DNA from: Antrihabitans auranticaus
GTDB taxonomy: Bacteria; Actinomycetota; Actinomycetes; Mycobacteriales; Mycobacteriaceae
Direction: 5' to 3'
DNA length: 64,000 nucleotides
NCBI RefSeq assembly: GCF_016481275.1
Contig: NZ_JAEMNW010000001.1
Coordinates: 1,231,531-1,295,530 of the forward strand
Shown here: piece after piece, positions 62,636 to 64,000 of the stretch
Layout: each line of letters begins with the position of its first letter
How positions within the stretch are numbered: the stretch's first letter is position 1
Notes under the pieces: generated by a model
The model's input: only the letters and a program-made list of their open reading frames with translations
Database searches by the model: none
Told to the model about the DNA's origin: nothing
Position numbers and translations under genes: made by a program

Positions 62636-62846
62636 GCCGCGCCAAACCCCGTCCCGTGGGTACCGGAACCCGACGAAACACGAGGGACGGGGGCGGGGGA
62701 CCCACGTTCCCCACAGGGACATTTGGAAAGACTCGAAAGAGCCATTCCTTTGGGGTGAAGCCAGACGCACTCGCAAGAGCGCCGAGGCCGGGCGACCTCT
62801 CAGCCCGAACCCGACAGCTGACCTCGTAGGTGCGTGCGGGAGAGGT
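62636..62846 (+). ncRNA. Cyclic di-AMP (ydaO/yuaA) riboswitch in the rpfA leader
   Basis: The leader has the family's signature blocks in order: GGGGGACCCA (62696-62704 region), GGGGTGAAGCC (from 62752), then CCCGAACCCGACAGC followed by TGACCTCGTAGG near 62804-62830. CCCCGTCCC pairs with GGGACGGGG near the 5' end. The last helix pairs ACCTCTC (62795-62801) with GAGAGGT (62840-62846), and the latter is the ribosome binding site of rpfA. Ligand binding should therefore hide the site and lower RpfA synthesis; OFF-type control is inferred. Riboswitches of this class precede rpfA in other actinobacteria. Confidence 0.9.
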
Positions 62847-62848
62847 AA

Positions 62849-63508
<660 letters not shown>

Positions 63509-63521
63509 TCCTCAGGACAGC

Positions 63522-63564
63522 AAACGGCGGGCCCGCATCGAATTTCGATGCGGGCCCGCCGTTT
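63522..63564. terminator. Strong bidirectional terminator after rpfA
   Basis: A perfect 43-nt inverted repeat: AACGGCGGGCCCGCATCG pairs base for base with CGATGCGGGCCCGCCGTT, with A/T bases at the centre, followed by TTTT on the plus strand and preceded by AAA (TTT on the minus strand). It separates the convergent rpfA and the small minus-strand gene. Confidence 0.92.
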
Positions 63565-63582
63565 TGATCGGGTAGTGGTCGG

Positions 63583-63771
63583 CTAGCGGTTGATGACCGT
63601 GACGGGGTGGACGTAGGGCAGGTCCTCGGCGGGCAGCGGAAACTCCAGGTTCTCGCCGTACGGCGAGAGGCCGCCTGACCTGCTCGAAGACAGCTCAGTC
63701 ACCGCCTCGTCTCCGTCCGCGAGTTGCGGCCAGCCTGGATCGACGTATGTCTTGCTCGATTTGTTAACCAC
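63583..63771 (-). CDS. Small conserved hypothetical protein
   Basis: 62-residue soluble protein ([59 protein letters not shown]) I do not recognise beyond its compact Pro/Gly-rich pattern. No membrane segment or known motif. The GTG at 63771 lies six bases after CAAAAT, fitting a leaderless mRNA; the ATG at 63798 would add an unrelated tail. It is divergent from the Rv0862c-like gene across 58 bp and converges on rpfA through the terminator. Confidence 0.7.
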   Translation of the reverse strand: MVNKSSKTYVDPGWPQLADGDEAVTELSSSRSGGLSPYGENLEFPLPAEDLPYVHPVTVINR

Positions 63772-63829
63772 GCGCTCATTTTGACACCGAGCGCCCACTC
63801 AGTACAGCTGGATCTCTAATCTGGTATCG

Positions 63830-64000
63830 ATGACCGCCACCGACCGAGCCGAAGGCGATACCGGCACCCAAAGCCTCGCCGCATGGTTGACGGCCCTGCC
63901 GGACCCCGCCCTGGTCGAGTTGTTGCGGCTGCGGCCCGACCTCACGGTCCCGCCGCCGGCCTCGCTCAACGTCCTGGCGAACCGGGCGGTGCAGCGCGCG
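63830..64000 (+). CDS. Helicase-associated-domain protein (Rv0862c-like), 3' end outside window
   Basis: Only the first 57 codons are visible: MTATDRAEGDTGTQSLAAWLTALPDPALVELLRLRPDL, then VPPPASLNVLANRAVQRA. The LAAWL/LRLRPDL.VPPP pattern matches the N-terminus of the large Rv0862c-type protein that in mycobacteria lies next to the XPB-like helicase gene. Its role is probably in DNA repair or transcription, by association only. TAATCT (63817-63822) lies seven bases before the ATG, suggesting a leaderless mRNA. Confidence 0.72.
   Translation, partial: MTATDRAEGDTGTQSLAAWLTALPDPALVELLRLRPDLTVPPPASLNVLANRAVQRA

Overview
The window is a gene-dense, high-GC stretch of an actinobacterial chromosome, most likely from a mycolic-acid-producing genus of the Nocardiaceae (Rhodococcus/Nocardia type). 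The reasons are: many GTG starts, several apparently leaderless mRNAs, 4-nt start/stop overlaps, and gene content matching lineage-specific mycobacterial loci from memory (glnA4-puuD-aldC-SDR = Rv2860c-Rv2857c; the ECF pair = Rv2326c-Rv2325c; a long block whose order follows roughly Rv0909 back to Rv0862c). No rRNA, tRNA, CRISPR array, transposase, integrase or prophage gene was seen, and no region stands out by base composition. It reads as core chromosome with small accessory insertions.

Layout. 1-8 kb: a Baeyer-Villiger-type monooxygenase (cut by the window edge) coupled to a ChoD-like GMC oxidase, a long hairpin, a DUF429 protein, a CDF metal exporter with a leaderless promoter and palindromic operator, and an ECF transporter (S-A-A fusion plus EcfT). 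8-20 kb: YCII protein, MFS, a large GGDEF-EAL protein, the gamma-glutamyl amine operon (GlnA4, PuuD-like, ALDH, SDR), LigD without a neighbouring Ku, and an amino-acid-type binding lipoprotein. 20-26.4 kb: a binding-domain/VWA protein, a coupled DCC-lipase-MmcQ operon, two tandem MT0933-type small proteins, an NmrA-like protein and a metallo-beta-lactamase-fold hydrolase. 26.6-38.6 kb: EchA6, an FMO, an aldo-keto reductase, an ABC-F ATPase, an HTH/4-TM/GPP34 cluster, divergent AccD3 and PrpE, a hemophore-like protein and PrrAB. 38.6-48.6 kb: an uncharacterised coupled pair, FKBP/GltA2, aldose epimerase, MFS/PdxH, CitA, SerC and SepH. 48.6-64 kb: DUF6928, DUF2537/SpoU methyltransferase, P450, MFS, MarR, DUF2530, TetR, a coupled DUF3027/sacsin-like ATPase/PAP2 operon, an Rv0876c-like MFS with DUF2771, CspB, YccF, then rpfA with a CRP site and a c-di-AMP (ydaO) riboswitch, a strong terminator, and the start of an Rv0862c-like protein.

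How the parts fit. Central metabolism is well represented: two citrate synthases, SerC, PdxH, PrpE and AccD3 serve propionate/acyl-CoA, amino-acid and PLP metabolism, and EchA6 and AccD3 suggest mycolate/fatty-acid work. Cell-division and wall functions (SepH, RpfA, PAP2) sit at the right end. Regulation visible in the DNA includes leaderless -10/start arrangements, palindromic operators, translational coupling, a CRP site and a riboswitch whose last helix contains the rpfA ribosome binding site. The most unusual structural signals are a family of three near-identical intergenic palindromes (16.8, 48.6, 50.5 kb), a separate 76-bp near-perfect hairpin at 3.1 kb, and a conserved N-terminus of the sacsin-like ATPase that can only be reached from a CTG start codon.
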